A DNA stretch of 64,000 nucleotides, from NCBI RefSeq assembly GCF_001037495.1, contig NZ_KQ089822.1:1-64000 (forward strand), written 5' to 3'. Made by a program: the position numbers and the translations under genes. The stretch is from Citrobacter sp. MGH106. GTDB taxonomy: Bacteria > Pseudomonadota > Gammaproteobacteria > Enterobacterales > Enterobacteriaceae. Positions 43,721 through 54,739 of the stretch are shown piece by piece. Positions within the stretch are counted from its first letter, which is position 1. Each line of letters begins with the position of its first letter. The notes under the pieces were generated by a model. That model was not told the DNA's origin and did not search any database. It saw only the letters and a program-made list of their open reading frames with translations.

Positions 43721-45094
43721 TTAACGCAGGAGCAGATAGATATTATCGTTACCGCGTACCACCTGCAGAGCAATAATCGATGGTTTCGCTTCCAGAACTT
43801 TGCGCATTTCAGCAATCGAGTTCACGCGATCGCGGTTAACACTGATGATAACGTCATCTTTGTGCAGACCGGCCTGCGCGGCAGGGCTGCTTTTTTCGAC
43901 GTTATCAATTTTGATGCCTTTAGTGCCGTCTTTTAACTGACCATCGCTGAGCGTTGCCCCCTGTAGCGCAGGTGCAATCATTTCTGCGCTGGCAGATGAC
44001 GATGTGCTGGTGTCCAGGGTGACTTCAACTTCCAGTGGTTTGCCGTTACGTAGCAGTCCCAGTTTAACTTTGGTACCCGGCTCGGTTGTCGCGATGCGCG
44101 AACGCAGTTCAGCGAAACTGTTGAGCGGTTTGCCGTTGAGACTGGTAATGACATCACCGGATTTCACTCCAGCCTTCGCAGAGCCGGAGCCAGGCAGAAC
44201 TTCACTGACAAACGCGCCGCGCTGCACATCCAGTTTGAACGCTTTGGCAATATCGGCAGTCATTTCCGTGCCTTTAATACCCAGCAGGCCGCGTTTGATT
44301 TCACCAAACTGCATCAACTGCTGAGCCAGCGTGCGCGCCATGTTGCTTGGGATAGCAAAGCCAATACCGATACTGCCGCCGCCCGGAGCCAGAATGGCGG
44401 TATTAATACCGATCAGCTCACCATTCAGGTTCAGCAATGCGCCGCCGGAGTTACCGCGGTTAATAGATGCGTCGGTCTGAATAAAGTTTTCCAGACCCTC
44501 CAGGTTCAGACCGCTACGGCCTAACGCCGATACGATACCTGAAGTTGCCGTTTGTCCCAGTCCGAACGGGTTACCGACTGCTACGGCGAAATCACCTACA
44601 CGCAGTTTGTCGGAGTCGGCGATGGCAATTTGCGTCAGATTGCTGGGGTGTTGAATTTGCAGTAGCGCGATATCGCTCTGCTCGTCGCTACCGATAAGCT
44701 TGGCGTCGAACTCGCGGCCATCATTAAGCTGGACACTGATTTTTTGTGCCTGATTAATGACGTGATTGTTGGTTAAAACATAGCCTTTTGCGGCGTCAAT
44801 AATAACCCCCGACCCCAGACCTTCGAACGGTTGCGAAGGTTGGTCTGGCAGTTCATCGCCAAAAAACTTTTTGAATTCTTCCGGGACTTTCTGTCCCTGT
44901 CCCTGAACGGCGGTACCCTCGACCCTCACGCTAACGACAGCAGGTAACACTTTCTCCAGCATTGGGGCGAGGCTGGGGAGCGCTGCCTGACCGGGAACCT
45001 GGCCGGGTATCGACGCAATGGCCTGAAACGGCGCCGAGAGAGTTAACCCGACACTTAACGCTAATGCACTCAACAGCTGGGTTTGTTTTTTCAT
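43721..45094 (-). CDS. degQ: Periplasmic serine endoprotease DegQ
   Basis: This 457-aa HtrA-family protease and chaperone has a cleavable signal peptide (MKKQTQLLSALALSVGLTLS, ending near AIA at residue 27). The His-Asp-Ser triad is in TNNHVINQ, QSDIALLQ and RGNSGGALL, followed by two PDZ domains. It degrades denatured periplasmic proteins and backs up DegP. The start at 45094 has AGGA just upstream. An in-frame ATG 14 codons earlier would spoil the signal peptide. Confidence 0.97.
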   Translation of the reverse strand: MKKQTQLLSALALSVGLTLSAPFQAIASIPGQVPGQAALPSLAPMLEKVLPAVVSVRVEGTAVQGQGQKVPEEFKKFFGDELPDQPSQPFEGLGSGVIIDAAKGYVLTNNHVINQAQKISVQLNDGREFDAKLIGSDEQSDIALLQIQHPSNLTQIAIADSDKLRVGDFAVAVGNPFGLGQTATSGIVSALGRSGLNLEGLENFIQTDASINRGNSGGALLNLNGELIGINTAILAPGGGSIGIGFAIPSNMARTLAQQLMQFGEIKRGLLGIKGTEMTADIAKAFKLDVQRGAFVSEVLPGSGSAKAGVKSGDVITSLNGKPLNSFAELRSRIATTEPGTKVKLGLLRNGKPLEVEVTLDTSTSSSASAEMIAPALQGATLSDGQLKDGTKGIKIDNVEKSSPAAQAGLHKDDVIISVNRDRVNSIAEMRKVLEAKPSIIALQVVRGNDNIYLLLR

Positions 45095-45262
45095 TGATCC
45101 TGCTCTCGTACCTTGAGTAAACGGAAGATGATTCAAAACAGTTTGATGTTATTGAATTTTGGGTTTGGTCACAATGCGGCTAACGACTAAATAATAGCTG
45201 GGAAGGGAAGATAAGCGGAGGGCGCAATTGCTGCGCCCAATAAATTTCTTAACGATGTGCAG

Positions 45263-45661
45263 TTAGTCGCGCTTTGCGCCACTACGCAGCAGGCCGGACG
45301 CCCCTTCGGAATAGTCACGCGGCATTTGAACCGGAGCCTGATCGTTTCCTGCTTCAGACTCTGCCAGACGATTACGGAATGGGTTGGATTCCGGTGACAT
45401 ACCTGGAAGAAGGTTGCTGGAGCTTTTCGCCATATGCTGATAGATCTGACGATAGTCGTCCGCCATGTTGTCCAGCAGCTCAGCGCTGCGGGCAAAGTGG
45501 CTCACCAGTTCCTCACGGTACTCTTCCAGCTCAGCTTTGTTTTTTTCAAGTTCGTACTGCAATGCCTGCTGTTGGCGTAATTTACGATTACCAAAACGCA
45601 TGGCTACAGCACCAATAATGATACCGACGACTAACCCAATTAGCGCATATTCCCAGGTCAT
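45263..45661 (-). CDS. zapG: Cell-division and envelope protein ZapG (YhcB)
   Basis: This 132-aa DUF1043 protein has one N-terminal helix (about residues 3-20) and a long coiled coil (about 25-80, rich in Q/E/L), ending in a disordered tail (RDYSEGASGLLRSGAKRD). It joins divisome and elongasome and is needed for normal envelope growth in E. coli. The ATG at 45661 has GGGAG 6 bp upstream. The one at 45667 overlaps that site. Confidence 0.94.
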   Translation of the reverse strand: MTWEYALIGLVVGIIIGAVAMRFGNRKLRQQQALQYELEKNKAELEEYREELVSHFARSAELLDNMADDYRQIYQHMAKSSSNLLPGMSPESNPFRNRLAESEAGNDQAPVQMPRDYSEGASGLLRSGAKRD

Positions 45662-45853
45662 GAACATCTCCCGTTGTCTTTTGTTTCCGTAGGGTGTTGG
45701 CTTTAGGCTCCATGCCTGCGCCTGATTATGCCACTATAACCGCTAATCCCGTAGAAGTGGAATCCCGTCTTTATATCGCGTAGTGTAGAACGGCCTTTTT
45801 TTCGTCAACCGTGAGCGACGGCACATCGATTCTCAAGGAATAACAATAACATC

Positions 45854-46981
45854 ATGCAAAGCCTTTCCCCGACATCGCGTTACCTGCAGGCCCTCAACGA
45901 CGGCAGCCATCAACCTGACAACGTACAACAAGAAGCTGTGAATCGGCTGGAAACTATTTTCCAGGAACTCACAACCCGAACACGTCCTGTGCCGCAGGAG
46001 AGTGGGCTGATGGCCCGTTTTGGTAAATTGTTGGGTAAACGTGAGCCGACGGAAAATATGCCGGTACGCGGGCTGTATATGTGGGGGGGAGTGGGGCGTG
46101 GGAAAACCTGGCTGATGGATCTGTTCTACCATAGCCTGCCGGGTGAACGTAAACAGCGTCTGCACTTTCACCGCTTTATGCTGCGCGTGCATGAAGAACT
46201 TACCGCTCTGCAAGGTCAAAGTGACCCGCTGGAGGTGATTGCCGACCGTTTTAAAGCCCAGACGGATGTGCTGTGCTTTGACGAGTTTTTTGTTTCAGAT
46301 ATTACCGATGCGATGCTGCTCGGTGGATTAATGAAAGCGCTGTTTGCCCGTGGTATCACGCTGGTTGCGACCTCTAATATTCCGCCTGATGAGCTGTACC
46401 GTAATGGCTTGCAACGCGCACGTTTTCTGCCCGCTATCGAGGCAATCAAACAGTATTGCGACATCATGAACGTAGATGCTGGCGTTGATTATCGTCTGCG
46501 TACGTTAACGCAGGCGCATTTATGGTTATCGCCACTTAATGATGAAACTCAGCAGCAGATGGATAAACTGTGGCTGGCGTTAGCGGGCGCGAAAGGTGAG
46601 CATGCTCCGACGCTGGAGATAAACCATCGCCCGATGCCGACGTTAGCCGTAGAAAACCAAACGCTGGCGATTTCGTTTACCACGCTCTGCGTCGATGCGC
46701 GTAGTCAGCACGATTACATTGCGTTGTCGCGCCTGTTCCATACGGTGCTGTTGTCTGATGTACCAGTGATGACACCGTTGATGGAGAGCGAAGCACGGCG
46801 TTTTATCGCGCTGGTTGATGAGTTCTACGAGCGCCATGTCAAACTGGTCGTGAGTGCGGCATCCCCCTTATATCAGATCTACCAGGGTGAACGCCTGAAG
46901 TTTGAATTCCAGCGCTGCTTGTCGCGTTTGCAAGAGATGCAAAGCGAAGAGTATCTGAAACGGGAACATTTAGCGGGTTAA
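45854..46981 (+). CDS. zapE: Cell-division ATPase ZapE (AFG1-like)
   Basis: This 375-aa P-loop ATPase associates with FtsZ and lowers the stability of the Z-ring. Walker A is GGVGRGKT (78-85), and Walker B with CFDEFFVSDITDA follows near residue 140. It belongs to the AFG1/LACE1 family, shared with mitochondria. It is divergent from zapG with a gap of 192 bp. Length equals that of the E. coli protein. Confidence 0.96.
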   Translation: MQSLSPTSRYLQALNDGSHQPDNVQQEAVNRLETIFQELTTRTRPVPQESGLMARFGKLLGKREPTENMPVRGLYMWGGVGRGKTWLMDLFYHSLPGERKQRLHFHRFMLRVHEELTALQGQSDPLEVIADRFKAQTDVLCFDEFFVSDITDAMLLGGLMKALFARGITLVATSNIPPDELYRNGLQRARFLPAIEAIKQYCDIMNVDAGVDYRLRTLTQAHLWLSPLNDETQQQMDKLWLALAGAKGEHAPTLEINHRPMPTLAVENQTLAISFTTLCVDARSQHDYIALSRLFHTVLLSDVPVMTPLMESEARRFIALVDEFYERHVKLVVSAASPLYQIYQGERLKFEFQRCLSRLQEMQSEEYLKREHLAG

Positions 46982-47029
46982 ACCCGCCGCAAATCACATA
47001 AAGGGGTCGATCTTTGACCCTGACTTCTC

Positions 47030-47035
47030 TATAAT
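47030..47035 (+). promoter_or_regulatory. rplM-rpsI promoter -10
   Basis: TATAAT lies 165 bp before rplM. No -35 with standard spacing is evident. The downstream discriminator (CTTGCGACCCC) is GC-rich, as in growth-rate-controlled promoters. Confidence 0.55.
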
Positions 47036-47130
47036 CTTGCGACCCCACGTTACGAGAGAGTTTTTTTCCCAAAACTTTCTATGTGCCGGCATAGGCTATT
47101 CGAAGGGGTAGGTTTGCTGGACAATGTCGT

Positions 47131-47165
47131 GTGAACCTCAACTGACAAAACGTTTGGGTGTTCAC
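47131..47165 (+). promoter_or_regulatory. rplM leader hairpin, candidate L13 target
   Basis: GTGAAC pairs with GTTCAC, then a one-base bulge, then CTCAA with TTGGG (one G-U pair), closing a loop of about 12 bases. It lies in the long leader, 35 bp before the rplM start. In E. coli, L13 represses translation of rplM-rpsI through the leader. This is the most likely structure for that here. Confidence 0.5.
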
Positions 47166-47175
47166 CAACGTGTAA

Positions 47176-47628
<453 letters not shown>

Positions 47629-47640
47629 TCGGGATTATAG

Positions 47641-48036
<396 letters not shown>

Positions 48037-48352
48037 TTGGTTTCTGCTTCGGCAGAGCTCAATTTGCGAAAAAACCCGCTTCGGCGGGTTTTTTTATGTA
48101 TACTCGCCGCGAAGATCCACGGTAATGTGCTGATTGCCACCTCTTTTTCCCCATTTCCAGAATCGACTCACCACAAAGGTCACAAAATCTGGTAAACTAT
48201 CATCCAATTTTCTGCCCAAATGTCCGGTATCGTTCATTTTTTGTTTGTATTTTGAGCAATAATGGCTTTCCCGAATATGGGTGACACCACTTCTGACTGG
48301 CCATATATAGTGGCTGGTAGCAGTAAAATTCTGAATATACCTGGAGGTTTTC
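48037..48352 (+). promoter_or_regulatory. sspA upstream region
   Basis: This 316-bp gap contains the rpsI terminator and then the sspA promoter region. The part from 48180 to 48340 is AT-rich. An AGGAGG-like site (CTGGAGG) precedes sspA by 7 bp. No gene is evident. Confidence 0.5.
48069..48097 (+). terminator. rplM-rpsI terminator
   Basis: AAAAAACCCGC TTCG GCGGGTTTTTTT is a tetraloop hairpin with a T-run, 33 bp after the rpsI stop. Confidence 0.93.
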
Positions 48353-48991
48353 ATGGCTGTCGCTGCCAACAAACGTTCGGTAATGACGCTGTTTTCTGGT
48401 CCTACTGACATCTATAGCCATCAGGTCCGCATTGTGCTGGCTGAGAAAGGTGTTAGTTTCGAGATTGAGCATGTGGAGAAGGACAATCCACCTCAGGATC
48501 TGATCGACCTCAACCCGAATCAGAGCGTACCGACACTGGTGGATCGTGAGCTGACCCTGTGGGAATCTCGCATCATTATGGAATACCTGGATGAGCGTTT
48601 CCCGCATCCGCCGCTGATGCCGGTTTACCCGGTTGCGCGTGGTGAGAGCCGCCTGTACATGCAGCGTATCGAAAAAGACTGGTACACGCTGATGAACATC
48701 ATCGTGAACGGTTCTGCTTCTGAAGCTGATGTCGCTCGTAAGCGACTGCGCGAAGAGTTGCTGGCGATTGCGCCAGTATTTGGTCAGAAACCGTATTTCC
48801 TGAGCGATGAGTTCAGCCTGGTAGATTGCTATCTGGCACCACTGCTGTGGCGTTTACCGCAGCTGGGTATTGAATTCAGCGGTGCAGGTTCGAAAGAGCT
48901 GAAAGGATATATGACTCGCGTCTTCGAACGTGACTCATTCCTGGCTTCTCTGACTGAGCCTGAACGTGAAATGCGCCTGGGCCGGGGTTAA
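48353..48991 (+). CDS. sspA: Stringent starvation protein A
   Basis: This 212-aa RNA-polymerase-associated protein has a glutathione-S-transferase fold without GST activity: N-terminal thioredoxin-like domain (residues about 8-85) and C-terminal helical domain. It is induced in stationary phase, reduces H-NS levels and promotes acid tolerance and phage P1 late transcription. The conserved surface segment PHPPLMPVYPVARGE is present. sspB follows 5 bp later. Confidence 0.97.
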   Translation: MAVAANKRSVMTLFSGPTDIYSHQVRIVLAEKGVSFEIEHVEKDNPPQDLIDLNPNQSVPTLVDRELTLWESRIIMEYLDERFPHPPLMPVYPVARGESRLYMQRIEKDWYTLMNIIVNGSASEADVARKRLREELLAIAPVFGQKPYFLSDEFSLVDCYLAPLLWRLPQLGIEFSGAGSKELKGYMTRVFERDSFLASLTEPEREMRLGRG

Positions 48992-48996
48992 TCTGT

Positions 48997-49500
48997 ATGG
49001 ATTTGCCACAACTATCACCGCGCCGTCCGTATCTGCTGCGTGCATTTTATGAGTGGTTGCTAGACAACCAGCTTACGCCGCATCTGGTGGTGGATGTGAC
49101 GCTCCCGGACGTGCAGGTTCCTATGGAATATGCGCGTGATGGGCAAATTGTTCTGAATATTGCACCGCGTGCAGTTGGGAACCTGGAACTGGCTAACGAT
49201 GAAGTGCGCTTTAACGCGCGTTTCGGCGGAGTACCACGTCAGGTTTCTGTGCCGCTGGCTGCTGTTCTGGCAATTTATGCTCGTGAAAACGGTGCCGGTA
49301 CGATGTTTGAGCCAGAATCCGCCTATGACGAAGATGTCGCCAGCCTAAACGATGACGACAACGAAGCTCCTGGCTTTGAGAGCGAAACGGTCATGTCCGT
49401 CATTGATGGTGATAAACCTGACAACGGCGACGACAATGACCCGGATGATACTCCACCGCCTCCTCGTGGTGGACGTCCAGCGCTACGCGTAGTTAAATAA
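48997..49500 (+). CDS. sspB: ClpXP adaptor SspB
   Basis: This 167-aa protein delivers ssrA-tagged peptides and RseA fragments to ClpXP. It has an N-terminal substrate-binding domain (about residues 1-110), an acidic flexible linker and the C-terminal ClpX-binding motif (RGGRPALRVVK). It is the second gene of sspAB. Confidence 0.97.
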   Translation: MDLPQLSPRRPYLLRAFYEWLLDNQLTPHLVVDVTLPDVQVPMEYARDGQIVLNIAPRAVGNLELANDEVRFNARFGGVPRQVSVPLAAVLAIYARENGAGTMFEPESAYDEDVASLNDDDNEAPGFESETVMSVIDGDKPDNGDDNDPDDTPPPPRGGRPALRVVK

Positions 49501-49501
49501 A

Positions 49502-49532
49502 AAAAACAGGCCCTTTGGGCCTGTTTTGTTTT
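49502..49532 (+). terminator. sspB / dcuD bidirectional terminator
   Basis: AAAACAGGCCC TTT GGGCCTGTTTT with A- and T-runs on both sides, located between the converging genes. Confidence 0.9.
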
Positions 49533-49544
49533 CTGCGTTCGGAA

Positions 49545-50912
49545 TTAGTAAAACAGCGCGATTGTGGCGATCATATTCACCGCAAATCCTACGGCCATTG
49601 GGATCGCCGTACGTTTAACCACTTCAAAAGGCGATACCCCAGCGATGCCTGATGTCACGACAATGACTGCGGTGATCGGTGAAACTGCGCGTGCCAGCGT
49701 GGTGGCGAAATGCATAGGCATAATCATTACGACAGCCGGAATATGCAGCCCGGCAGCGATATCCGGGATCAGGCTGGCAAAAGACATAAACGGCGCGTTG
49801 CCGGACCCCATTACGATTGCGCAGGCAGCAATAACCACAGCCATAATGATCATCACCCCGATACCGCCGAGCCCGGAGTGTTCCGCACCTTTAATAACCG
49901 CGTCGACGGTGCCGATAGTGGTCAACCCTTTAGCAAAGATCTCGCCTGCCACCACCAGCGTAACGACATTCGCAAACTGCGTGCCCATGCCGTCAAAAAA
50001 AGCCTGCACATCGTCCATTGTTTCGCGCAGATTGTGTTTGCGAAGGAACTCTACAAACATGGTCACTGTCATGCTCAACAGCATCACCACCACCAGATTC
50101 AGTTCTGCTTTCATCAATCCCTGATGTGCAAGGAACAGCGAACCCAGCATCAGGATCAGCGGCATTACTGGTAAAATGGCATAATAGAGCGGTGGTACAT
50201 CTTCGAGCCTCTTTTGTTCGGCGAAACCTGCGCTATCCGGTAACGCTTTTCTATCAAACTGGCGCTGCACGAAAAAATGCGCAATGGCAACGGCGATAAT
50301 TACGCAGGAAGCCACTGGTAACTGGTAATGGAAGAAGTAGGTGGCGATTTTCATTCCTGCCACTTGTGCGGCAAAAATTGAGTTGGTTTCCAGAATGCCC
50401 CATTCAATCGACATTGAAGTGGCAATAACTGCCACCGCAGACAAACGGCTCACACCAAGGCTGACTAATGTCGGGAAGAGCGTGACCATCAGTAGCATGC
50501 CTAACCCGGAGGCGCTGGTTATGAACTGTGCCATGATCTGGCCGATCACATAGGTGGCGGCCAGAACGATGTAAGGTGATCGGATAACCTTAAGAGGTCG
50601 ACTTAACAGGCTAACCATGGCTCTACTGGCTCCCATCCTGTCCATATAGCGGGCATAACCGCCCACCGCCATGATTGACAGTCCAAGTCCTGCGGCCCGG
50701 CTTGAGAGCATACGCAGAATTTCGTTATAAATATCGACCAGCAAATAGCCGCTGCTTTTATCAGGCGCGACCAACGCACCGTAGCCCAGCCAGACCCCGC
50801 AGATCATTAGAAAGATCCCGGCAGCTGCCAGTACCACTTGTGGTTTGTAGTTTTTGAGGATCAGATAACCCATCGTTAATAAAACGATGACAGAGATAAT
50901 GGTGCCGAACAT
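49545..50912 (-). CDS. dcuD: Putative C4-dicarboxylate transporter DcuD
   Basis: This 455-aa inner-membrane protein with about 12 helices belongs to the DcuC family, which exchanges or exports succinate and fumarate in anaerobic growth. Conserved segments include [17 protein letters not shown] and [17 protein letters not shown]. It has the length and neighbourhood of E. coli DcuD (YhcL), for which activity is not well established. It is a single gene, divergent from nanR. Confidence 0.92.
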   Translation of the reverse strand: MFGTIISVIVLLTMGYLILKNYKPQVVLAAAGIFLMICGVWLGYGALVAPDKSSGYLLVDIYNEILRMLSSRAAGLGLSIMAVGGYARYMDRMGASRAMVSLLSRPLKVIRSPYIVLAATYVIGQIMAQFITSASGLGMLLMVTLFPTLVSLGVSRLSAVAVIATSMSIEWGILETNSIFAAQVAGMKIATYFFHYQLPVASCVIIAVAIAHFFVQRQFDRKALPDSAGFAEQKRLEDVPPLYYAILPVMPLILMLGSLFLAHQGLMKAELNLVVVMLLSMTVTMFVEFLRKHNLRETMDDVQAFFDGMGTQFANVVTLVVAGEIFAKGLTTIGTVDAVIKGAEHSGLGGIGVMIIMAVVIAACAIVMGSGNAPFMSFASLIPDIAAGLHIPAVVMIMPMHFATTLARAVSPITAVIVVTSGIAGVSPFEVVKRTAIPMAVGFAVNMIATIALFY

Positions 50913-51271
50913 TTTTTCACTCCATGGCAGAGAAGAACATAAATCCGGTAATTACATTGTTATAAATGCGGATGTTATATTTTTTCTGCGCCTTTTTATG
51001 GAGTGGATATCTTATTTTTTATTCAGAGTTTAAAATATTTTTCGTTTTAAAATAGATGGTTATGATAATTTTTCACGATCATGTTCGCTAATTTCATAAA
51101 TAAAATATAGTGTTCTGTAATTAAATTTAACCTGAATGTTTTTATGATAAATAATATTTCTATTTTGTATATTCACAATGTGCCAGCTTTGCCGGGCGAC
51201 CATCATTACACCCTGCTTTCGATCCTGTGTTAGGATGAACTCGCTGTTGTTTGTCACCTCGACTTAGCGGA
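50913..51271. other. dcuD-nanR divergent region
   Basis: This 359-bp gap is very AT-rich between about 50940 and 51180. It should hold the divergent dcuD and nanR promoters. I did not find a clear operator, and no gene is evident. Confidence 0.5.
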
Positions 51272-52063
51272 ATGGACCCTATGAACGCATTTGATTCGCA
51301 AGCTGAAGACTCTCCATCGACCATTGGCCGTAGCTTACGTAACCGTCCACTGGCGCGTAAAAAACTGTCTGAAATGGTTGAAGAAGAGCTGGAACAGATG
51401 ATTCGTCGCCGGGAATTTGGCGAAGGTGAGCAGTTGCCGTCGGAACGAGAGCTGATGGCTTTCTTCAACGTGGGTCGTCCTTCCGTGCGGGAAGCGCTTG
51501 CTGCGTTAAAGCGTAAAGGTCTGGTGCAAATCAACAATGGCGAACGTGCCCGCGTTTCGCGCCCCTCTGCAGATACTATCATCAGTGAACTGTCCGGGAT
51601 GGCGAAAGATTTCCTCTCGCATCCGGGAGGCATCGCTCACTTTGAACAGCTACGGTTGTTCTTTGAATCCAGCCTGGTGCGTTACGCTGCGGAACATGCC
51701 ACTGACGAGCAAATCGATCGGCTGGCGAAAGCGCTGGAGATCAACAGCCAGTCGCTGGATGACAATACGTTGTTCATTCGTTCGGACGTTGATTTTCACC
51801 GAGTACTGGCGGAGATCCCTGGTAATCCTATCTTTATGGCGATCCATGTCGCGCTGCTGGACTGGCTGATTGCGGCTCGTCCAACCGTTGCCGATCAGGA
51901 ATTGCATGAACACAATAGCGTGAGTTATCAGCAGCATATTGCTATTGTCGAGGCCATTCGCCAGCACAATCCTGATGAAGCTGACCGCGCCTTACAAGAA
52001 CACCTCAACAGCGTATCCGCCACCTGGCACGCTTTCGGTAAAAATAAAAAATTGCGAAAGTGA
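51272..52063 (+). CDS. nanR: Sialic-acid repressor NanR (GntR family)
   Basis: This 263-aa repressor of sialic-acid catabolism is released by N-acetylneuraminate. It has an N-terminal extension (to about residue 30), a GntR winged helix (about 31-100, with [32 protein letters not shown]) and a helical FCD effector domain with metal-binding histidines. The start at 51272 gives the E. coli length. ATG 51281 and TTG 51251 are alternatives. Its operator precedes nanA. Confidence 0.96.
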   Translation: MDPMNAFDSQAEDSPSTIGRSLRNRPLARKKLSEMVEEELEQMIRRREFGEGEQLPSERELMAFFNVGRPSVREALAALKRKGLVQINNGERARVSRPSADTIISELSGMAKDFLSHPGGIAHFEQLRLFFESSLVRYAAEHATDEQIDRLAKALEINSQSLDDNTLFIRSDVDFHRVLAEIPGNPIFMAIHVALLDWLIAARPTVADQELHEHNSVSYQQHIAIVEAIRQHNPDEADRALQEHLNSVSATWHAFGKNKKLRK

Positions 52064-52084
52064 TCGCGATCCTGACGATCGTTT

Positions 52085-52100
52085 AGTGAGGCAGATCGCA
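52085..52100. promoter_or_regulatory. Candidate CRP site of nanA
   Basis: AGTGA-GGCAGA-TCGCA agrees with the CRP consensus at 8 of 10 positions. Its centre is about 60 bp upstream of the start expected from the downstream -10. E. coli nanA has a CRP site at about -60, which fits. Confidence 0.55.
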
Positions 52101-52139
52101 CTATAAGCGTTCTGTATTGTATTGCTGCTTATTTGATCT

Positions 52140-52162
52140 GGTATAACAGGTATAAAGGTATG
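52140..52162 (+). promoter_or_regulatory. NanR operator
   Basis: Three direct repeats of GGTATA (52140, 52149 and 52157, the last GGTATG) are spaced 9 and 8 bp apart. This is the known NanR-binding element and overlaps the nanA start region, so NanR would block transcription. Confidence 0.9.
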
Positions 52163-52197
52163 CAGTCAGATAACACTAATCATCGACAGAGGTAGTT

Positions 52198-53091
52198 ATG
52201 GCAAGAGATTTAAAAGGCGTAATGCCGGCGTTGTTGACTCCGTTCGACAACCAACAGCGACTGGACACTGAGAGTTTGCGTCGTCTGGTGCGCTTCAACA
52301 TTGAGCAGGGTATTGATGGGCTTTATGTCGGTGGTTCTACCGGTGAAGCCTTTGTACAGAGCCGTGCTGAAAGAGAGCAGGTGCTGGAAATTGTTGCTGA
52401 AGAAGCGAAAGGTAAAGTCACTTTAATCGCGCACGTTGGCACAATCAGTACCGAAGAGAGTCAACAACTGGCGAGCGCCGCGCATCGCTACGGCTTTGAT
52501 GCAGTCTCCGCAGTCACTCCGTTTTACTATCCGTTCAGCTTCGAAGAACATTGCGATCACTATCGCGCAATCATTGATTCCGCTGATGGCTTACCAATGG
52601 TGGTGTATAACATTCCAGCACTGAGTGGCGTCAAACTGACGCTGGATCAGATCAACACACTGGTGACGCTGCCGGGTGTTGGCGCACTGAAGCAAACCTC
52701 TGGCGATCTCTATCAGATGGAGCAGATCCGTCGTGCGCATCCTGATCTGGTGCTTTACAACGGTTATGACGAAATTTTCGCTTCTGGCCTGCTGGCTGGC
52801 GCTGATGGCGGAATCGGCAGTACCTACAACATCATGGGATGGCGTTACCAGGGAATTGTGAAAGCGCTCAAAGAAGGCGACGTCCGGACTGCACAAAAGC
52901 TGCAAACCGAGTGCAATAAGGTTATCGATCTGCTCATTAAAGTCGGCGTATTCCGTGGTCTGAAAACGGTCCTGCACTTTATGGACGTGGTCTCCGTACC
53001 GCTGTGCCGTAAACCGTTTGCTCCTGTAGATGAAAAATACCTGCCAGAACTGAAAGCATTGGCTAACCAACTGCTGGCGGAAAAGGCGTAA
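52198..53091 (+). CDS. nanA: N-acetylneuraminate lyase
   Basis: This 297-aa aldolase splits sialic acid into N-acetylmannosamine and pyruvate. The (beta/alpha)8 barrel has the GSTGE motif (46-50), Tyr137 and the Schiff-base Lys165 ([10 protein letters not shown]). An AGAGGT site precedes the ATG. It is the first gene of nanATEK-yhcH and is controlled by NanR and CRP. Confidence 0.98.
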   Translation: MARDLKGVMPALLTPFDNQQRLDTESLRRLVRFNIEQGIDGLYVGGSTGEAFVQSRAEREQVLEIVAEEAKGKVTLIAHVGTISTEESQQLASAAHRYGFDAVSAVTPFYYPFSFEEHCDHYRAIIDSADGLPMVVYNIPALSGVKLTLDQINTLVTLPGVGALKQTSGDLYQMEQIRRAHPDLVLYNGYDEIFASGLLAGADGGIGSTYNIMGWRYQGIVKALKEGDVRTAQKLQTECNKVIDLLIKVGVFRGLKTVLHFMDVVSVPLCRKPFAPVDEKYLPELKALANQLLAEKA

Positions 53092-53100
53092 CAGTGTATA

Positions 53101-53129
53101 GCCGGGGGCGCTTCGTTTGCCCGGCCTAC
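53101..53129. repeat. REP element 1 of the nanA-nanT BIME
   Basis: GCCGGGGGCG, CTTCGTT and TGCCCGGC form a REP palindrome 10 bp after the nanA stop codon. Confidence 0.75.
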
Positions 53130-53140
53130 ATATGTCGATC

Positions 53141-53172
53141 GTAGGCCGTATAAGGCAACGCCGTCATCCGGC
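53141..53172. repeat. REP element 2 of the nanA-nanT BIME
   Basis: GTAGGCCGTATAAGGCAACG and CCGTCATCCGGC form a second REP in opposite orientation to the first, making a two-unit BIME inside the nan operon. Confidence 0.75.
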
Positions 53173-53201
53173 ACAACAACAAAAATCGTCGGGAGAGTAA
53201 A

Positions 53202-54692
53202 ATGAGTACTTCTACCCAGAGCATCCCGTGGTATCGCCATCTCAACCGTGCGCAATGGCGGGCATTCTCAGCTGCATGGCTGGGATATTTGCTGGATGGT
53301 TTTGATTTTGTGTTAATCGCCCTTGTGCTGACGGAAGTACAAGGTGAATTCGGGCTGACGACGGTGCAGGCTGCCAGCCTGATTTCAGCAGCCTTTATTT
53401 CTCGCTGGTTTGGTGGACTGATGCTGGGGGCGATGGGCGACCGTTACGGGCGTCGTCTGGCAATGGTCACCAGTATTATTCTCTTCTCTGTGGGAACACT
53501 GGCCTGTGGTTTTGCGCCGGGTTACACCACTATGTTTATCGCTCGTCTGGTTATCGGTATGGGGATGGCGGGTGAATATGGCTCCAGCGCGACCTATGTT
53601 ATTGAAAGCTGGCCTAAACACCTACGCAACAAAGCCAGCGGTTTCCTGATTTCTGGTTTTTCTGTGGGGGCGGTGATAGCCGCTCAGGTTTACAGCCTGG
53701 TGGTTCCGGTCTGGGGATGGCGCGCGCTGTTCTTCATTGGCATCGTACCGATTATCTTCGCCCTCTGGTTGCGCAAAAATATTCCGGAAGCTGAAGACTG
53801 GAAAGAAAAACACGAAGGCAAAGCGCCAGTGCGCACAATGGTGGACATTCTCTATCGGGGTGAACATCGGGTTATCAATATACTGATGACCCTCGCTGCT
53901 GCGACCGCGCTGTGGTTCTGCTTCGCGGGTAACCTGCAAAACGCGGCAATCGTGGCGATCCTCGGGCTGATATGCGCCGTCATCTTCATTAGCTTTATGG
54001 TGCAAAGCAGCGGTAAGCGCTGGCCAACGGGCGTGATGTTGATGGTGGTTGTGCTGTTTGCCTTCCTCTATTCGTGGCCGATTCAGGCGCTGTTGCCAAC
54101 CTATCTTAAAACTGAACTGATGTACGACCCTTCAACGGTTGCCAGGGTGCTGTTCTTTAGCGGCTTTGGCGCGGCGGTTGGCTGTTGCGTCGGCGGCTTT
54201 CTTGGTGACTGGCTGGGGACCCGAAAAGCCTATGTCTGTAGTCTGCTGGCATCGCAATTGCTGATTATTCCGGTGTTTGCGATTGGTGGTACAAACGTCT
54301 GGGTACTGGGGTTGCTACTGTTTTTCCAGCAAATGCTTGGGCAAGGGATCTCCGGGATCTTACCGAAACTGATTGGCGGTTATTTCGATACCGATCAGCG
54401 TGCGGCGGGTTTGGGCTTTACCTATAACGTCGGTGCATTGGGTGGAGCGCTGGCACCGATCATCGGGGCGCTGATTGCACAACGTCTGGATCTAGGGACT
54501 GCGCTGGGATCGCTTTCGTTTAGCCTGACCTTTGTGGTGATCCTGCTGATAGGCCTCGATATGCCGTCCCGCGTGCAGCGCTGGCTGCGACCGGAAGCGC
54601 TGCGCACGCATGATGCCATTGATGGTAAACCGTTCAGTGGAGCTGTGCCGTTTGGCGGTGATAAAAGTGCTTTCGTGAAATCAAAAGGTTAA
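53202..54692 (+). CDS. nanT: Sialic-acid transporter NanT
   Basis: This 496-aa proton-coupled symporter of the major facilitator superfamily imports sialic acid. The MFS signature [13 protein letters not shown] is present between helices 2 and 3 (about residues 85-97). Two extra helices in the centre give about 14, characteristic of NanT. It is separated from nanA by a 110-bp REP pair, so transcript levels may differ. Confidence 0.97.
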   Translation: MSTSTQSIPWYRHLNRAQWRAFSAAWLGYLLDGFDFVLIALVLTEVQGEFGLTTVQAASLISAAFISRWFGGLMLGAMGDRYGRRLAMVTSIILFSVGTLACGFAPGYTTMFIARLVIGMGMAGEYGSSATYVIESWPKHLRNKASGFLISGFSVGAVIAAQVYSLVVPVWGWRALFFIGIVPIIFALWLRKNIPEAEDWKEKHEGKAPVRTMVDILYRGEHRVINILMTLAAATALWFCFAGNLQNAAIVAILGLICAVIFISFMVQSSGKRWPTGVMLMVVVLFAFLYSWPIQALLPTYLKTELMYDPSTVARVLFFSGFGAAVGCCVGGFLGDWLGTRKAYVCSLLASQLLIIPVFAIGGTNVWVLGLLLFFQQMLGQGISGILPKLIGGYFDTDQRAAGLGFTYNVGALGGALAPIIGALIAQRLDLGTALGSLSFSLTFVVILLIGLDMPSRVQRWLRPEALRTHDAIDGKPFSGAVPFGGDKSAFVKSKG

Positions 54693-54739
54693 TCCGTTTG
54701 CCCGGTCCTGAGCCGGGCAATTTTCGTAAGGGAAGAAGT

